A stretch of 46,479 nt of DNA. Source: an uncultured Elusimicrobia bacterium. GTDB lineage: Bacteria > Elusimicrobiota > Elusimicrobia > Elusimicrobiales > UBA9959. Position 1 is the first letter of the stretch; every line of letters begins with the position of its first letter. The notes below the pieces were generated by a model. The model made no database searches and was not told the DNA's origin. It saw nothing but the letters and a program-made list of their open reading frames with translations. The stretch spans positions 1 through 46,479 of the forward strand of contig CAISZM010000019.1 in the NCBI GenBank assembly GCA_903889965.1, in the 5' to 3' direction. Below are positions 16,356-24,369 of the stretch, one piece after another. A program made the translations under genes and the position numbers.

Positions 16356-19300
16356 TCAGCCTTCGGCATTCCGCATGTATTTCTTCCTGAACCAGATCTC
16401 CAGATCGTCGAACAGCGTGTAGGTGACCGGGGTCATCAGCAGGGTAATCAGCAGCGAAAGCGTCTGGCCGCCTATTATGACCCAGGCCATCGCGCGCCGC
16501 GAGCCCGAGCCGGCGCCCGTGCCCAGCGCCGTGGGTATCATGCTGGCCACCAGGGTGAAGGTGGTCATCAGTATGGGGCGCAGCCGGGTCTTATTGGCCT
16601 CTATCGAGGCCGCGTGGCGCGCCATTCCCCTGGCCCGCAGGGTGTTGGTGTAGTCCACCTGCAGTATGGCGTTCTTCTTGACGATGCCGAACAGCATGAA
16701 GATGCCCATGATGCTGAAGAGCGTCATGCTCTGCCCCGCGGCGAACAGCGAGATGACCGCGAACGGCAGCGTCAGCGGCAGCGCAATTATAATGGCCACC
16801 GGGTAGACGAAGCTTTCGAACTGGCTAGCCAGGACTATGTAGATGAAGATGAAGGCCATCATGAAGGCTATAAGGAAGCCCTTTAACATGTTCCCGAGCT
16901 CCTTGGCCCGGCCGCTGGCCCCGCCGGTATATTCCGCGGGCGGGTTCTGCGCCTTGAAGGCGGCGTCCGCTTCCTTTATCAGGTTGCCCAGGGGCATGCC
17001 GTTGGTGTTGGCCTCTATGGTTATCTTGCGCTGGCGGTTGTAGCGCTCTATCTGCGTGGGGCCGAACCCTTCCACTACCCGCGCCACGCTGTCCAGGCGC
17101 ACCATGCGCCCTCCGTTCGCCGGCACTACCATCGCTTCTATCACGTCCTTCCTGTCGCGGAAGTTCTTGTCCGCGCGCACGCGCACCTGGTAAAGATCGT
17201 CGCCGTCCTTGTACTTGGTGATATCCTCTTCGCCGCCCACCAGCGTCCTGAGCGAGGTGGCTATGTCCTCTATCTTGACGCTGAGGTCGTGGGCGCGGTC
17301 GCGGTCTATCTCCACGCGGTACTCCGGCTTGGCGTAGGAAAAGCTGGTGTCCACGTCCACCACGCCCTTGAGCGAGCGGATATGGTCCGCTACCGCCGTG
17401 GCGTACACTTGCAGCTTGTCCAGGTCCGGCCCCGTGACTATATATTGCAGTTCCTTTTCGCCGCCGCCGCCGAAGCCGCCTATCGGCGCCACGGCGGTGC
17501 GGAGCCCGGTGTACTTGGACATCATCTGGCGCGAAGTCTCCATTATTTTCTTGAGCGGCGGCCTCTTGGAAAGGTCCACCAGCTCCACTGTAATGTAGCC
17601 TTCGTTCGAGGCTGAGGAACCGAAATGGGCGCCGGTGCCGGTGCCGATGGAGGACAGCGTGGTGACCACGTAAGGTATGGTCTTGGTCTCGGTTTCCACC
17701 TGCGAGAACAGCTGCTTCATCACGTCGAGACTGGTGCCCTCGGGGGCTTTTATCGTTATCTGGTACTGGCCGGTATCATCCTGCGGCATGAAGTCCTTGC
17801 CGATGAGCATGAACAGCGGGATCATCGACAGCATGATGCCTATGGAACTGAATACCATGGTTTTGCGGTGGGACAGCGCCCACTCGAGCAGCCTGATGTA
17901 GCGGCTGGAGAGGTATTCGTTGATATGGTCGGTGAAGCGCTGCAGCCTGGTTTTTTCGCTGCTTTTCACCTTCAGGAACAGCGAGCACAGCATGGGCGTG
18001 AGGGTCAGCGCCACGAAGGTGCTGATGGCTATGGCGAACGCTATGGTGAGGCCGTAGCTTTTAACGAAGCGCCCCACGATGCCGCCCATATAGGCGAGGG
18101 GGAGGAAGATGACAATAAGGGAGAGTGACATCGCAATGACGGCGAAGCCTATCTCGTCCGCGCCGCTTAGCGCCGCCTTCACCGGGGAGATCTTGTGCTC
18201 CTCCATGTGGCGGTAGATGTTCTCAAGCATGACTATGGCGTCGTCGATGACAAGGCCTACGGCGATGGTAAGGCCCAGCAGCGTCATGTTGTTAAGAGTA
18301 AAGCCGGCGTAGTCCATGAAGATGAACGTGGCTATCAGCGAGGTCGGTATGGCCAGCGCCGAGATGATGGTGGACCTGAAGTCCCCGATAAATAACAGCA
18401 CCATGAGGCCGGCGAGGAGCGCGCCCAGCATCAGGTGTTCCCTGACCGTGTCCACGGAGCTCTGTATGAACTCCGACTGGTCGCCGACTATCTTGGTTTC
18501 CACGCCCTGCGGGATTATCGACCGCACCGACTTCAGCCTCTCCCGGATGTTCTTTACAACTTCCACGGTGTTGGTGCCCGACTGCTTTTTTACCACCAGC
18601 GTGACGGCGGGTTTACCGTTAAGGAAGGAGGCGGTGCGCATATATTCGCCCGTGTCTTCCACGGTGGCTATATCCGAGATGTGTATGGGCGTGCCGTTCA
18701 CGCTGGTTATCACTATGGAATTAAAATCTTTCACTTCCTTGATGCGGCCGAGCGTGCGCAGCACGAATTCTTTGTCGGGTTGCTCCACCTTGCCGCCGGG
18801 TATCTCTATGTTCTGCTGGGTGATGGCGTCCTTCAGCTGCTTGGTGGAGATGTTCAGCGAGGCCATCTTCAGCGGGTTGACGACTATGTGTATTTCGCGC
18901 TCGCGGCCGCCCACCACGTCCACGGAGCCGACGCCGCTTACCGTCTCTATGTTCTCCTTGATCTTCTTCTTGGCGAACCGCGTCAGCTCCACCAGGTCCC
19001 GGTCCCCCGAAACCACGATATTGACCACGGCCACGGCGCCGATGTCGAACTTGGACACCACCGGCTGGTCCGTGCCCTGGGGCAGTTGGGCCAGCACGGA
19101 GTTTATCTTGTCGCGCACTTCCTGCGCGGCCACGTCGCCGTTCTTTTCCAGGATGAACTTTACCAGTACTACCGACTGGCCTTCGTAGCTCGTGGACGTG
19201 AGCTCGTCTATGCCGGAGATGGTGTTCACGGCTTCTTCTATGGGCTTGGTCACCGACGATTCTATCTCCTCGGGTCCGGCCCCGCGGAGCGTAGTCTGCA

Positions 19301-19439
19301 CCACCACGAAGGGGAATTCAACGTTGGGGAAGAGGTCCACACCCAGGCGGAGGTAAGAAAATACACCCAGTACTACCAGCGCCGCCACCATCATGGTGGT
19401 AAGTATCGGGCGCCTGACTGAAAGTTCGGTTATCTTCAT
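16356..19439 (-). CDS. RND efflux transporter permease (AcrB/MdtB family)
   Basis: 1027 aa, the normal length for HAE1-type RND pumps. The N-terminus SVRRPILTTMMV leads into TM1, followed by porter-domain sequence PxxEFPFVVVQTTLRGAGPEE. TM4 carries the proton-relay aspartates in GLVIDDAIVMLENI (about residues 395-408), then FLPLAYMGG and LTPMLC. The second half repeats the layout (FILASQFESFVYP-like segment, FGIVKKNAILQVDYTN, RLRPILMTT). It exports drugs or lipophilic compounds using proton motive force. Last gene of the leftward operon, 20 bases after the adaptor gene. The stop lies close to the shared bidirectional terminator. Confidence 0.95.
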   Translation of the reverse strand: MKITELSVRRPILTTMMVAALVVLGVFSYLRLGVDLFPNVEFPFVVVQTTLRGAGPEEIESSVTKPIEEAVNTISGIDELTSTSYEGQSVVLVKFILEKNGDVAAQEVRDKINSVLAQLPQGTDQPVVSKFDIGAVAVVNIVVSGDRDLVELTRFAKKKIKENIETVSGVGSVDVVGGREREIHIVVNPLKMASLNISTKQLKDAITQQNIEIPGGKVEQPDKEFVLRTLGRIKEVKDFNSIVITSVNGTPIHISDIATVEDTGEYMRTASFLNGKPAVTLVVKKQSGTNTVEVVKNIRERLKSVRSIIPQGVETKIVGDQSEFIQSSVDTVREHLMLGALLAGLMVLLFIGDFRSTIISALAIPTSLIATFIFMDYAGFTLNNMTLLGLTIAVGLVIDDAIVMLENIYRHMEEHKISPVKAALSGADEIGFAVIAMSLSLIVIFLPLAYMGGIVGRFVKSYGLTIAFAIAISTFVALTLTPMLCSLFLKVKSSEKTRLQRFTDHINEYLSSRYIRLLEWALSHRKTMVFSSIGIMLSMIPLFMLIGKDFMPQDDTGQYQITIKAPEGTSLDVMKQLFSQVETETKTIPYVVTTLSSIGTGTGAHFGSSASNEGYITVELVDLSKRPPLKKIMETSRQMMSKYTGLRTAVAPIGGFGGGGEKELQYIVTGPDLDKLQVYATAVADHIRSLKGVVDVDTSFSYAKPEYRVEIDRDRAHDLSVKIEDIATSLRTLVGGEEDITKYKDGDDLYQVRVRADKNFRDRKDVIEAMVVPANGGRMVRLDSVARVVEGFGPTQIERYNRQRKITIEANTNGMPLGNLIKEADAAFKAQNPPAEYTGGASGRAKELGNMLKGFLIAFMMAFIFIYIVLASQFESFVYPVAIIIALPLTLPFAVISLFAAGQSMTLFSIMGIFMLFGIVKKNAILQVDYTNTLRARGMARHAASIEANKTRLRPILMTTFTLVASMIPTALGTGAGSGSRRAMAWVIIGGQTLSLLITLLMTPVTYTLFDDLEIWFRKKYMRNAEG

Positions 19440-19459
19440 AGTATTGGTCCGGGGTGCCT

Positions 19460-20380
19460 TCAGTCCGCCGGGTTGACGTCCGGAGCCGGACCTTCCTGCG
19501 TCTTTATCTTGCTGCCGTCCTTAAGGCCGTAAAGCCCGAAGGTTATCAGTTCCTCGCCGGCGCGGAGGCCGCCGGAGATCTGCACGTAATCGCCGTTGGA
19601 GATGCCGATCTTTACGTTCCTGCGCGCCGCGGTTCCCTTAACGGGAACGAATACGAATGAGCCGCCGCTGTCGTTCAGCACGGCGGAAGCCGGCACGGCC
19701 ACCGCGCCTTCCCTGGCGCCCGTCACGAGCCGGACTTCGGAGAACATGCCCGACTTCAGCCTGCCGCTGGAGTTGTCCGTCAGTATCTCTATGGCCGAAC
19801 TGCGCGTTTTAGTATCTACCACGGGGCTCACGCGGTATACTTTGCCGCGGAACAGCGTGTCGGGGAAGGCGTCCACCTTTATGTAGGCGGCCTGGCCGTT
19901 GAAAACCCTGCCCACGTAGCGCTCCGGCACATCCACCACCACGCGCACCCGCCCCTGGCTGACGACCAGGGCTATCGGGGTCTGCGGGGTTACATTGGAG
20001 CCGGAATCCTGGTAGACGCGGCCGATCACGCCGGTGAGCGTGGACGGCACGGGGGCCGGCTCGTAGACCACACCAGGCTCGTCGCGCTCTATCAGCGCCA
20101 CGGGCTGGTCCTTGCTTACCGCGTCGCCTTCGGTAAGGAGGTTTTTCAGCAGCTTGCCCGAGACGCGCGGGTAAAGCACGGCTTCGTCCATGGCTTTCAC
20201 CGAGCCGACCAGTATCAGGTAGTCCTCTATGTTCTGTGTCCGGGCCTTTTCGGTCCTGACCACGAACCGGTCCTTCTCGAGGTTGTTGAAGGCGTCGAGT
20301 TCCTTGTTTTTGCACCCGGCCTGCATAAGCGCGGCCGCGGCGACCGTTAATACCAGTATTTTGTTCTTGATTTTATTCAT
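19460..20380 (-). CDS. RND periplasmic adaptor lipoprotein (membrane fusion protein)
   Basis: 306 aa. A signal sequence ends in a lipobox (ALMQAGC, Cys about residue 23), so the protein should be lipid-anchored. It then shows adaptor features: a first beta-barrel/lipoyl segment (VSGKLLKNLLTEGDAVSKDQ), a short hairpin region, the second lipoyl half (LTGVIGRVYQDSGSNVTPQTP), and a membrane-proximal domain (GAREGAVAVPASAVL, then FVPVKGTAARRNVKIG). The coiled-coil hairpin is very short compared with AcrA, which suggests a short-hairpin adaptor. It bridges the RND pump and TolC. It starts 21 bases after the TetR-TolC ORF and precedes the pump by 20. Confidence 0.9.
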   Translation of the reverse strand: MNKIKNKILVLTVAAAALMQAGCKNKELDAFNNLEKDRFVVRTEKARTQNIEDYLILVGSVKAMDEAVLYPRVSGKLLKNLLTEGDAVSKDQPVALIERDEPGVVYEPAPVPSTLTGVIGRVYQDSGSNVTPQTPIALVVSQGRVRVVVDVPERYVGRVFNGQAAYIKVDAFPDTLFRGKVYRVSPVVDTKTRSSAIEILTDNSSGRLKSGMFSEVRLVTGAREGAVAVPASAVLNDSGGSFVFVPVKGTAARRNVKIGISNGDYVQISGGLRAGEELITFGLYGLKDGSKIKTQEGPAPDVNPAD

Positions 20381-20401
20381 AGGTTTCTCTCAAATCCTTC
20401 C

Positions 20402-22288
20402 CTATTCCCCCAGGGTCCATTTCAGTTCCGCGTTGGTGCTGCAGACGTCGTGCTGGGCCTGGGTGTAAAGTGTCTGCGCCTTGTTCAGGGCCAGCGCGGC
20501 GTCATTGAGTTCCAGCTGCCCCGACAGCCCGTTCTTGAAGCGGATCTCGGTGGCCGAGAGGGCTTTATGGGCCTGCTCCACAGCCGTTGTCTGCGAGCGG
20601 AGGCGTTCGGAGGCCTCCTGCGCGCTGAGCCAGGCTTCTTTGACCTCTATCTTTATCCTGCGCTCCAGTTCCGCCAGGTTGGTGGCCGCTATGTCAGCCT
20701 GGAGTTTCGCCTGGCGCGTCCTTGAACTGACCGAGCCGCCGGCGAAAAGCGGCAGCGACAGCTTTATCCCGGCGGTGGTGCTCCAGCTCTGCTGGCCGGA
20801 GTCCGGGAAGCCGGAGTCGCTCTGGCCCTGGAATTCCCTAGCGGCGAAGGCGCTGAGGTAGGGGAAGTGGCCGGCGCGCTCAATAGTTATCATTTCCCTG
20901 TAAAGGTCGCGCTGGTATTTCATGTCGCGGTACTCGGGCCGGTTCGCCAGCGCCTCGGCGTAGCCGGAGACCGCGTCTGCGGGCCCGCCGGCCGCGCAAA
21001 CCAGATTATCGGAGAGGGCTATTTCCGCTTCCGGGTCCAGTCCCAGCAGGTTCTTAAGTTCCAGCAGGCCTTCCTCGTAGAGGTTCTGCGCCTGGGTAAG
21101 GGCCGGTTCGGTATTCGAAACCTCCACCTGCTCGCGCAGCACGGCCAGGTCGCTGGCGATTCCCTGCTTGTACTGGGCTTGTATGGTGTCGAGGTGCTGG
21201 CGCGCCAGGTCCAGCGATTCTTTTTGTATGCCGGTCATCGCGCGCGCGAGGAGTACCGAGTAGTAGATCTGTTTGACGGCCTTGGCCACGCCCTTCTGGG
21301 CAGTCCTCAACTGTTCGTCGCTGGCTTCGGAATAGATATTGGCCATCTTTATCCCGGTGTAAACCTTGCCGCCCGCCCAGAGGACCTGGTCCAGATTAAG
21401 CCCCGCGGTATATACGTTGTTGAGGCCGGTCTTGATCTTGGTCGCCCCCAGGAAAAAAGAGGGGGACTCTATATTGCGCGTGTATTTGGCGGTGGCGCTG
21501 ATCTGCGGGTAAACCGAACCCCAGTATTCGCTCACCCTTTCCTTATATATGCGGCGCGTTTCCTCGGCCGTTATTACGGTGGCGTTGTTGGCGAGCGCGG
21601 TGTTGATGGCTTCATCCACCGTAAGGTTAAGCCCCGCCGCGGACGCGCGGGCGGAGATCATGGCCGCCAGCAGCAGCGCGGCCGCCACAGCCTTCATGTG
21701 GCGCGCTCCGGAGCAGATAAGGCGCGCCAGCCGGCCGGGCAGGCCCTTGTCCAGGCTCGCCGCTCCGTTCTCCCGGGCCTCGATGATGAAATAGTCTATT
21801 ACCGCGCTCACCATGTGCAGGACGTTCTCCGCTCCCTGGCGGGGCAGCTTCTCTTTCCTGAGCATCGCGCGCAGCGCGCCGCGGTTGCGCTCCTTAAGTT
21901 CCCGGGCGAGAGAGTTCAGTATCCCCGCGGAGGGGGAGGCCATAAGCTTGAGGGCGCATTTAGGCATGTCCGGGTAGCGTTCTATAAAGTTGAGATGATC
22001 GGTAAAAAACTTTTCCAGTTTCTTTTCCAGCGTGAGTTCCGGGTCCGCTATCTGGTGAAGCAGTTCGTTGAAATGTTTCGTGCCCTCCACGAAGGCGGCT
22101 TTGATGAGCTCGTCCTTGTTCTTGAAGTAGTAATAGAGCACCGGCTTGGAGATCCTGAGCTTGGCGGATATCTCCCGCATCGAGACGCCGTCGGGACCTT
22201 TTTCCGCCATCATGGCCGAGGCCGTCTCCAGCACGCGTTGGCGGGTCTTGTCGCCTTTTGTGGCCTTCTGCTTTGTTTGATTTTTCAT
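20402..22288 (-). CDS. TetR repressor and TolC outer-membrane factor in one ORF
   Basis: 628 codons without a stop. Residues 1-197 form a complete TetR/AcrR repressor: a helix-turn-helix (MREISAKLRISKPVLYYYF), then a helical ligand domain. Residue 198 starts a signal peptide (MKAVAAALLLAAM... ASA), followed by a TolC/OEP protein: LTVDEAINTALANN, a long coiled-coil first repeat, and a second repeat ending in a short tail. Total TolC part is 431 aa, typical of the family. A good internal ribosome-binding site lies before codon 198. Either both proteins are made separately (TetR running into TolC where translation reads through), or this is a true fusion, which would be hard to secrete. First gene of the efflux operon. 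Confidence 0.88.
   Translation of the reverse strand: MKNQTKQKATKGDKTRQRVLETASAMMAEKGPDGVSMREISAKLRISKPVLYYYFKNKDELIKAAFVEGTKHFNELLHQIADPELTLEKKLEKFFTDHLNFIERYPDMPKCALKLMASPSAGILNSLARELKERNRGALRAMLRKEKLPRQGAENVLHMVSAVIDYFIIEARENGAASLDKGLPGRLARLICSGARHMKAVAAALLLAAMISARASAAGLNLTVDEAINTALANNATVITAEETRRIYKERVSEYWGSVYPQISATAKYTRNIESPSFFLGATKIKTGLNNVYTAGLNLDQVLWAGGKVYTGIKMANIYSEASDEQLRTAQKGVAKAVKQIYYSVLLARAMTGIQKESLDLARQHLDTIQAQYKQGIASDLAVLREQVEVSNTEPALTQAQNLYEEGLLELKNLLGLDPEAEIALSDNLVCAAGGPADAVSGYAEALANRPEYRDMKYQRDLYREMITIERAGHFPYLSAFAAREFQGQSDSGFPDSGQQSWSTTAGIKLSLPLFAGGSVSSRTRQAKLQADIAATNLAELERRIKIEVKEAWLSAQEASERLRSQTTAVEQAHKALSATEIRFKNGLSGQLELNDAALALNKAQTLYTQAQHDVCSTNAELKWTLGE
21697..21711 (-). 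promoter_or_regulatory. Internal ribosome-binding site and start for the TolC part
   Basis: On the minus strand CCGGAG precedes ATG (start base 21697) by 8 bases, and the codons after this ATG encode a standard Sec signal peptide. This supports separate initiation of the outer-membrane factor inside the continuous TetR-TolC ORF. If used, it gives a 431-aa TolC precursor ending at 20402. Confidence 0.6.
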
Positions 22289-22294
22289 AAAAAC

Positions 22295-22308
22295 TTACCT
22301 ACCGGTAA
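22295..22308. promoter_or_regulatory. Putative TetR operator
   Basis: TTACC, TACC, GGTAA: an inverted repeat whose core TACCGGTA is an 8-bp perfect palindrome. It lies just downstream of the promoter -10 box and covers the predicted transcription start, a classic position for autorepression by the TetR domain encoded immediately downstream (minus strand). Inference from position and symmetry. Confidence 0.6.
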
Positions 22309-22312
22309 ATAA

Positions 22313-22341
22313 ATTATAGCAGAGACCCGGCCCGCTGTCAA
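22313..22341 (-). promoter_or_regulatory. Consensus sigma-70 promoter of the efflux operon
   Basis: On the minus strand TTGACA (22341-22336) and TATAAT (22318-22313) are separated by exactly 17 bases: a perfect match to the sigma-70 consensus in both boxes. Predicted start near 22306, inside the palindrome 22295-22308, about 18 bases before the TetR ATG. So strong a promoter needs repression, which fits the operator. Confidence 0.85.
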
Positions 22342-22456
22342 TGTCCGCGCGCTCTCCTCCCGGGCCAAAGGGCCCAAATACGGGTAGGACCTTTTATTCC
22401 CGTTTTCTGGGCCCTATGCCCTTTCTGTTTTTCCCGAATGAATATAGAATAAATAC

Positions 22457-22560
22457 TGAGCCCTTGTAATTCCCCGAACAGGCGGGGAAGCATCCACCAG
22501 CTGGCCCTAACCAGCCGTAACCAGGGGAAACGGAAATCTTATTCCGTTTCCCTTTTTTTT
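22457..22560 (+). ncRNA. Structured leader with intrinsic terminator (attenuator or riboswitch candidate)
   Basis: Three hairpins in tandem. TTCCCCG/CGGGGAA (22470-22489, 6-base loop); GCTGG/CCAGC (22500-22515); and an 11-bp terminator stem GGGAAACGGAA/TTCCGTTTCCC (22525-22552) followed by eight Ts. The next ATG lies only 21 bases after the T-run, with its ribosome-binding site (GGAG) at 22566-22569. TTCCCC at 22470-22475 could pair instead with GGGGAA at 22524-22529, breaking the terminator stem, so a two-state switch is possible. A weak -10 (TAGAAT, 22445-22450) could start the RNA near 22457. It fits no riboswitch class I know by eye. A free-standing small RNA is the alternative. Confidence 0.5.
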
Positions 22561-22581
22561 GTTACGGAGAAAGCATAACGG

Positions 22582-23478
22582 ATGAAAATAAACCTGATAA
22601 TAGTTCTCGCGCTCGCCGCCTCCCAGGCGGGATGGGCCGCGGCGGAAGATCGGATCGAGGCGAACACCCGCCTCGCTTTAGGCAAGCCGTTCCTTGACCC
22701 GGTTTTCCAGGACTACATAGAGACCTCCGGGGGCTATCTTAACTCCAAGAACACGATGCAGGTCCGCACCGATTTCAGCGATTTTCGCGACGCCCCGTCC
22801 GCGCTGCCCGTCCGAACTCTTAAAAATCCGGTCCCTGCCGCAAAGCTTCCCCTGGCGCGCCCGGCCGCTCCGGCTCCCGCGGCCGAGACCGCGGGCGTGC
22901 CCCCCGGGCATTACAAGGTCACCTTCGCCGGTGAGGGCGGTCCCGTGGGTTCCTTCGTCTGGCCGCTTGGGTCCGGCCCGGGTAAATATGCCCGGGAATA
23001 CGTGTTCATGACCGTGACACCGGACAATCCGGATTATAGCGCGCTCCTCTCGAAGCTGGAGTCGGAAACCGGGTTCCGGTTCGTGGGAGAGAAGATCTTC
23101 TATTCGGGGAATTCAAGGACGCTTGTGATCCTGGGCTGGGTTCCGGCCGCCAACCGGGTCAAGGTAGCGGGTCTGAGCGGCGTGGCAAGGGTCGTGGTGG
23201 GAAGGCAGGGCACGGGAGTGCCGCTTAAAACCAAGGTCCGTTTTACGCTTAAGGTCCCGTACCAGAACCGCCCCGCGGTCTTTGTGCCAGGCTTCCTAAG
23301 GCGCCTTGCGGACCAGAGCGGCTTTTCGGCGGAAACCCTGTTCCGCCTGCCGCAGAATAGCCGGGATTCCAAGTTCAGCGTCTTTGACGTGACGGGCACG
23401 CTGCCGGTGGACATGATAGGCGAACTTTCCCGTTCACCTTTCGTCGGGTCCATAGAGTTCCGCGATTCTTCGCTGTAA
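22582..23478 (+). CDS. Exported protein of unknown function with two similar domains
   Basis: 298 aa with a Sec signal peptide (about 1-20, cut after a WAAAED-type site). Residues 75-105 form a Pro/Ala-rich linker. Two C-terminal segments (about 135-212 and 215-298) each begin with a beta strand (REYVFMTVTP; KVRFTLKVPY), continue with a helix ending in SGF or TGF, and finish with a strand carrying a hydrophobic end (ARVVVG; VGSIEF). That pattern suggests two ferredoxin-like domains, as in peptidase-inhibitor I9 or propeptide folds, but this is inference. I do not recognise the family. It lies after an intrinsic terminator-bearing leader and before its own terminator, so it is a single-gene unit. 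Confidence 0.8.
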   Translation: MKINLIIVLALAASQAGWAAAEDRIEANTRLALGKPFLDPVFQDYIETSGGYLNSKNTMQVRTDFSDFRDAPSALPVRTLKNPVPAAKLPLARPAAPAPAAETAGVPPGHYKVTFAGEGGPVGSFVWPLGSGPGKYAREYVFMTVTPDNPDYSALLSKLESETGFRFVGEKIFYSGNSRTLVILGWVPAANRVKVAGLSGVARVVVGRQGTGVPLKTKVRFTLKVPYQNRPAVFVPGFLRRLADQSGFSAETLFRLPQNSRDSKFSVFDVTGTLPVDMIGELSRSPFVGSIEFRDSSL

Positions 23479-23496
23479 AGGCGCGAGCCGCCTGTG

Positions 23497-23525
23497 CGGG
23501 CCACGATGACCGTGGCCCGTTTTTA
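23497..23525 (+). terminator. Intrinsic terminator
   Basis: A 9-bp GC-rich stem CGGGCCACG/CGTGGCCCG with a 5-base loop, followed by TTTTTATTT. It ends the unit of the exported protein encoded at 22582-23478. It also shows that in-frame start codons at 23494 and 23506 upstream of the FtsX-like gene are not real. Confidence 0.88.
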
Positions 23526-23571
23526 TTTATCCGTTTTTACGGACTCCCAAAAAGTTATAATTAATACCGAC

Positions 23572-24369
23572 ATGGAAGAACATAAAAACCCGCACGACAA
23601 ACACCACGTTTCTAAAATGCGGAAGGGATACCGCGTGGCCTTCCTGCTGGCCTTTTCCGCGGGCCTGCTGGCCGAAATGCTGCTTTTTATGCACGCGCAG
23701 ATGCGCGAGATAGCAGTGCTCCTGAAAGAGGATTTCCGCATCATAGTGGTGCGGGACGATAAATCGCCGCAAAGCGCGGAGTCCACCGGCGCGGCCCTGG
23801 CCGCCATAAAGGGCACCGCGCGCGCCGTTTTCATCAGCCGCGATGACCGGCTGGCCAGGCTGAAAACCGAGGAGGGGGAGCTGGTCGCTTCGGTGCTGCC
23901 CCCCGGCTCCAACCCGATGCCCGATACCTGGGAGATTTCGCTGGATGAAAGCGTGCTGGGCGACATGAACGCCTGGACCGGCGCCGCCTGGCTGCTGCCG
24001 GGAGTCGCTGACATAAAATATAAGCCGCTTGAGGCTTACGCTATAATGCATTCGCTTTTTTACGGGCACCTTATAAAGCTTACGCTCGCGCTCGCGCTGC
24101 TGGCTTTCATGCTGCTGACCGCCATGGTGCTTACCTACGGCCATACCCCCGCTTCGCTCGCAGCTTCCCTCTCGGCCGACAAAGGCTGGTTCCTGGCCGG
24201 AGCCGCAGGCGCGGCCATTTCGGCCGTGGCCGCTTACGCCGTGGCCTACCCGGTTAAATACCTGAGCCCGCTGTGGGTCTGGCCCAACCCGTTCTGGCAG
24301 GTGGGCGTTATCGTTTCCGGCGCCCTGCTCGGCTGGGTGCTCTTCCAATGGAAAAACGTCCGCTCCTGA
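23572..24369 (+). CDS. ftsX: FtsX-like cell-division permease
   Basis: About 265 aa. A cytoplasmic N-terminus rich in Lys/His precedes TM1 (about 20-41), an extracytoplasmic domain (about 45-155, with FRIIVVRDD and PDTWEISLDE resembling FtsX extracellular domains), then three C-terminal helices (about 160-185, 200-225, 235-258). With EnvC encoded next, overlapping by 22 bases, it fits the FtsEX-EnvC system that activates cell-wall amidases at the septum. No FtsE ATPase gene is adjacent. ATG 23572 is chosen because upstream in-frame starts fall in a terminator. A TATAAT at 23556-23561 lies so close that the mRNA may be nearly leaderless. Confidence 0.75.
   Translation: MEEHKNPHDKHHVSKMRKGYRVAFLLAFSAGLLAEMLLFMHAQMREIAVLLKEDFRIIVVRDDKSPQSAESTGAALAAIKGTARAVFISRDDRLARLKTEEGELVASVLPPGSNPMPDTWEISLDESVLGDMNAWTGAAWLLPGVADIKYKPLEAYAIMHSLFYGHLIKLTLALALLAFMLLTAMVLTYGHTPASLAASLSADKGWFLAGAAGAAISAVAAYAVAYPVKYLSPLWVWPNPFWQVGVIVSGALLGWVLFQWKNVRS

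Noticed and set aside
18316-19188. 290-codon plus-strand frame opposite the RND pump
   Set aside because: Antisense shadow; Ser/Thr-rich composition without domains.
20867-22312. 481-codon plus-strand frame opposite TetR-TolC
   Set aside because: Antisense shadow; the minus-strand reading has clear TetR and TolC domains and a consensus promoter.
23494-23571. Upstream start codons for the FtsX-like gene
   Set aside because: They fall within an intrinsic terminator of the previous unit.
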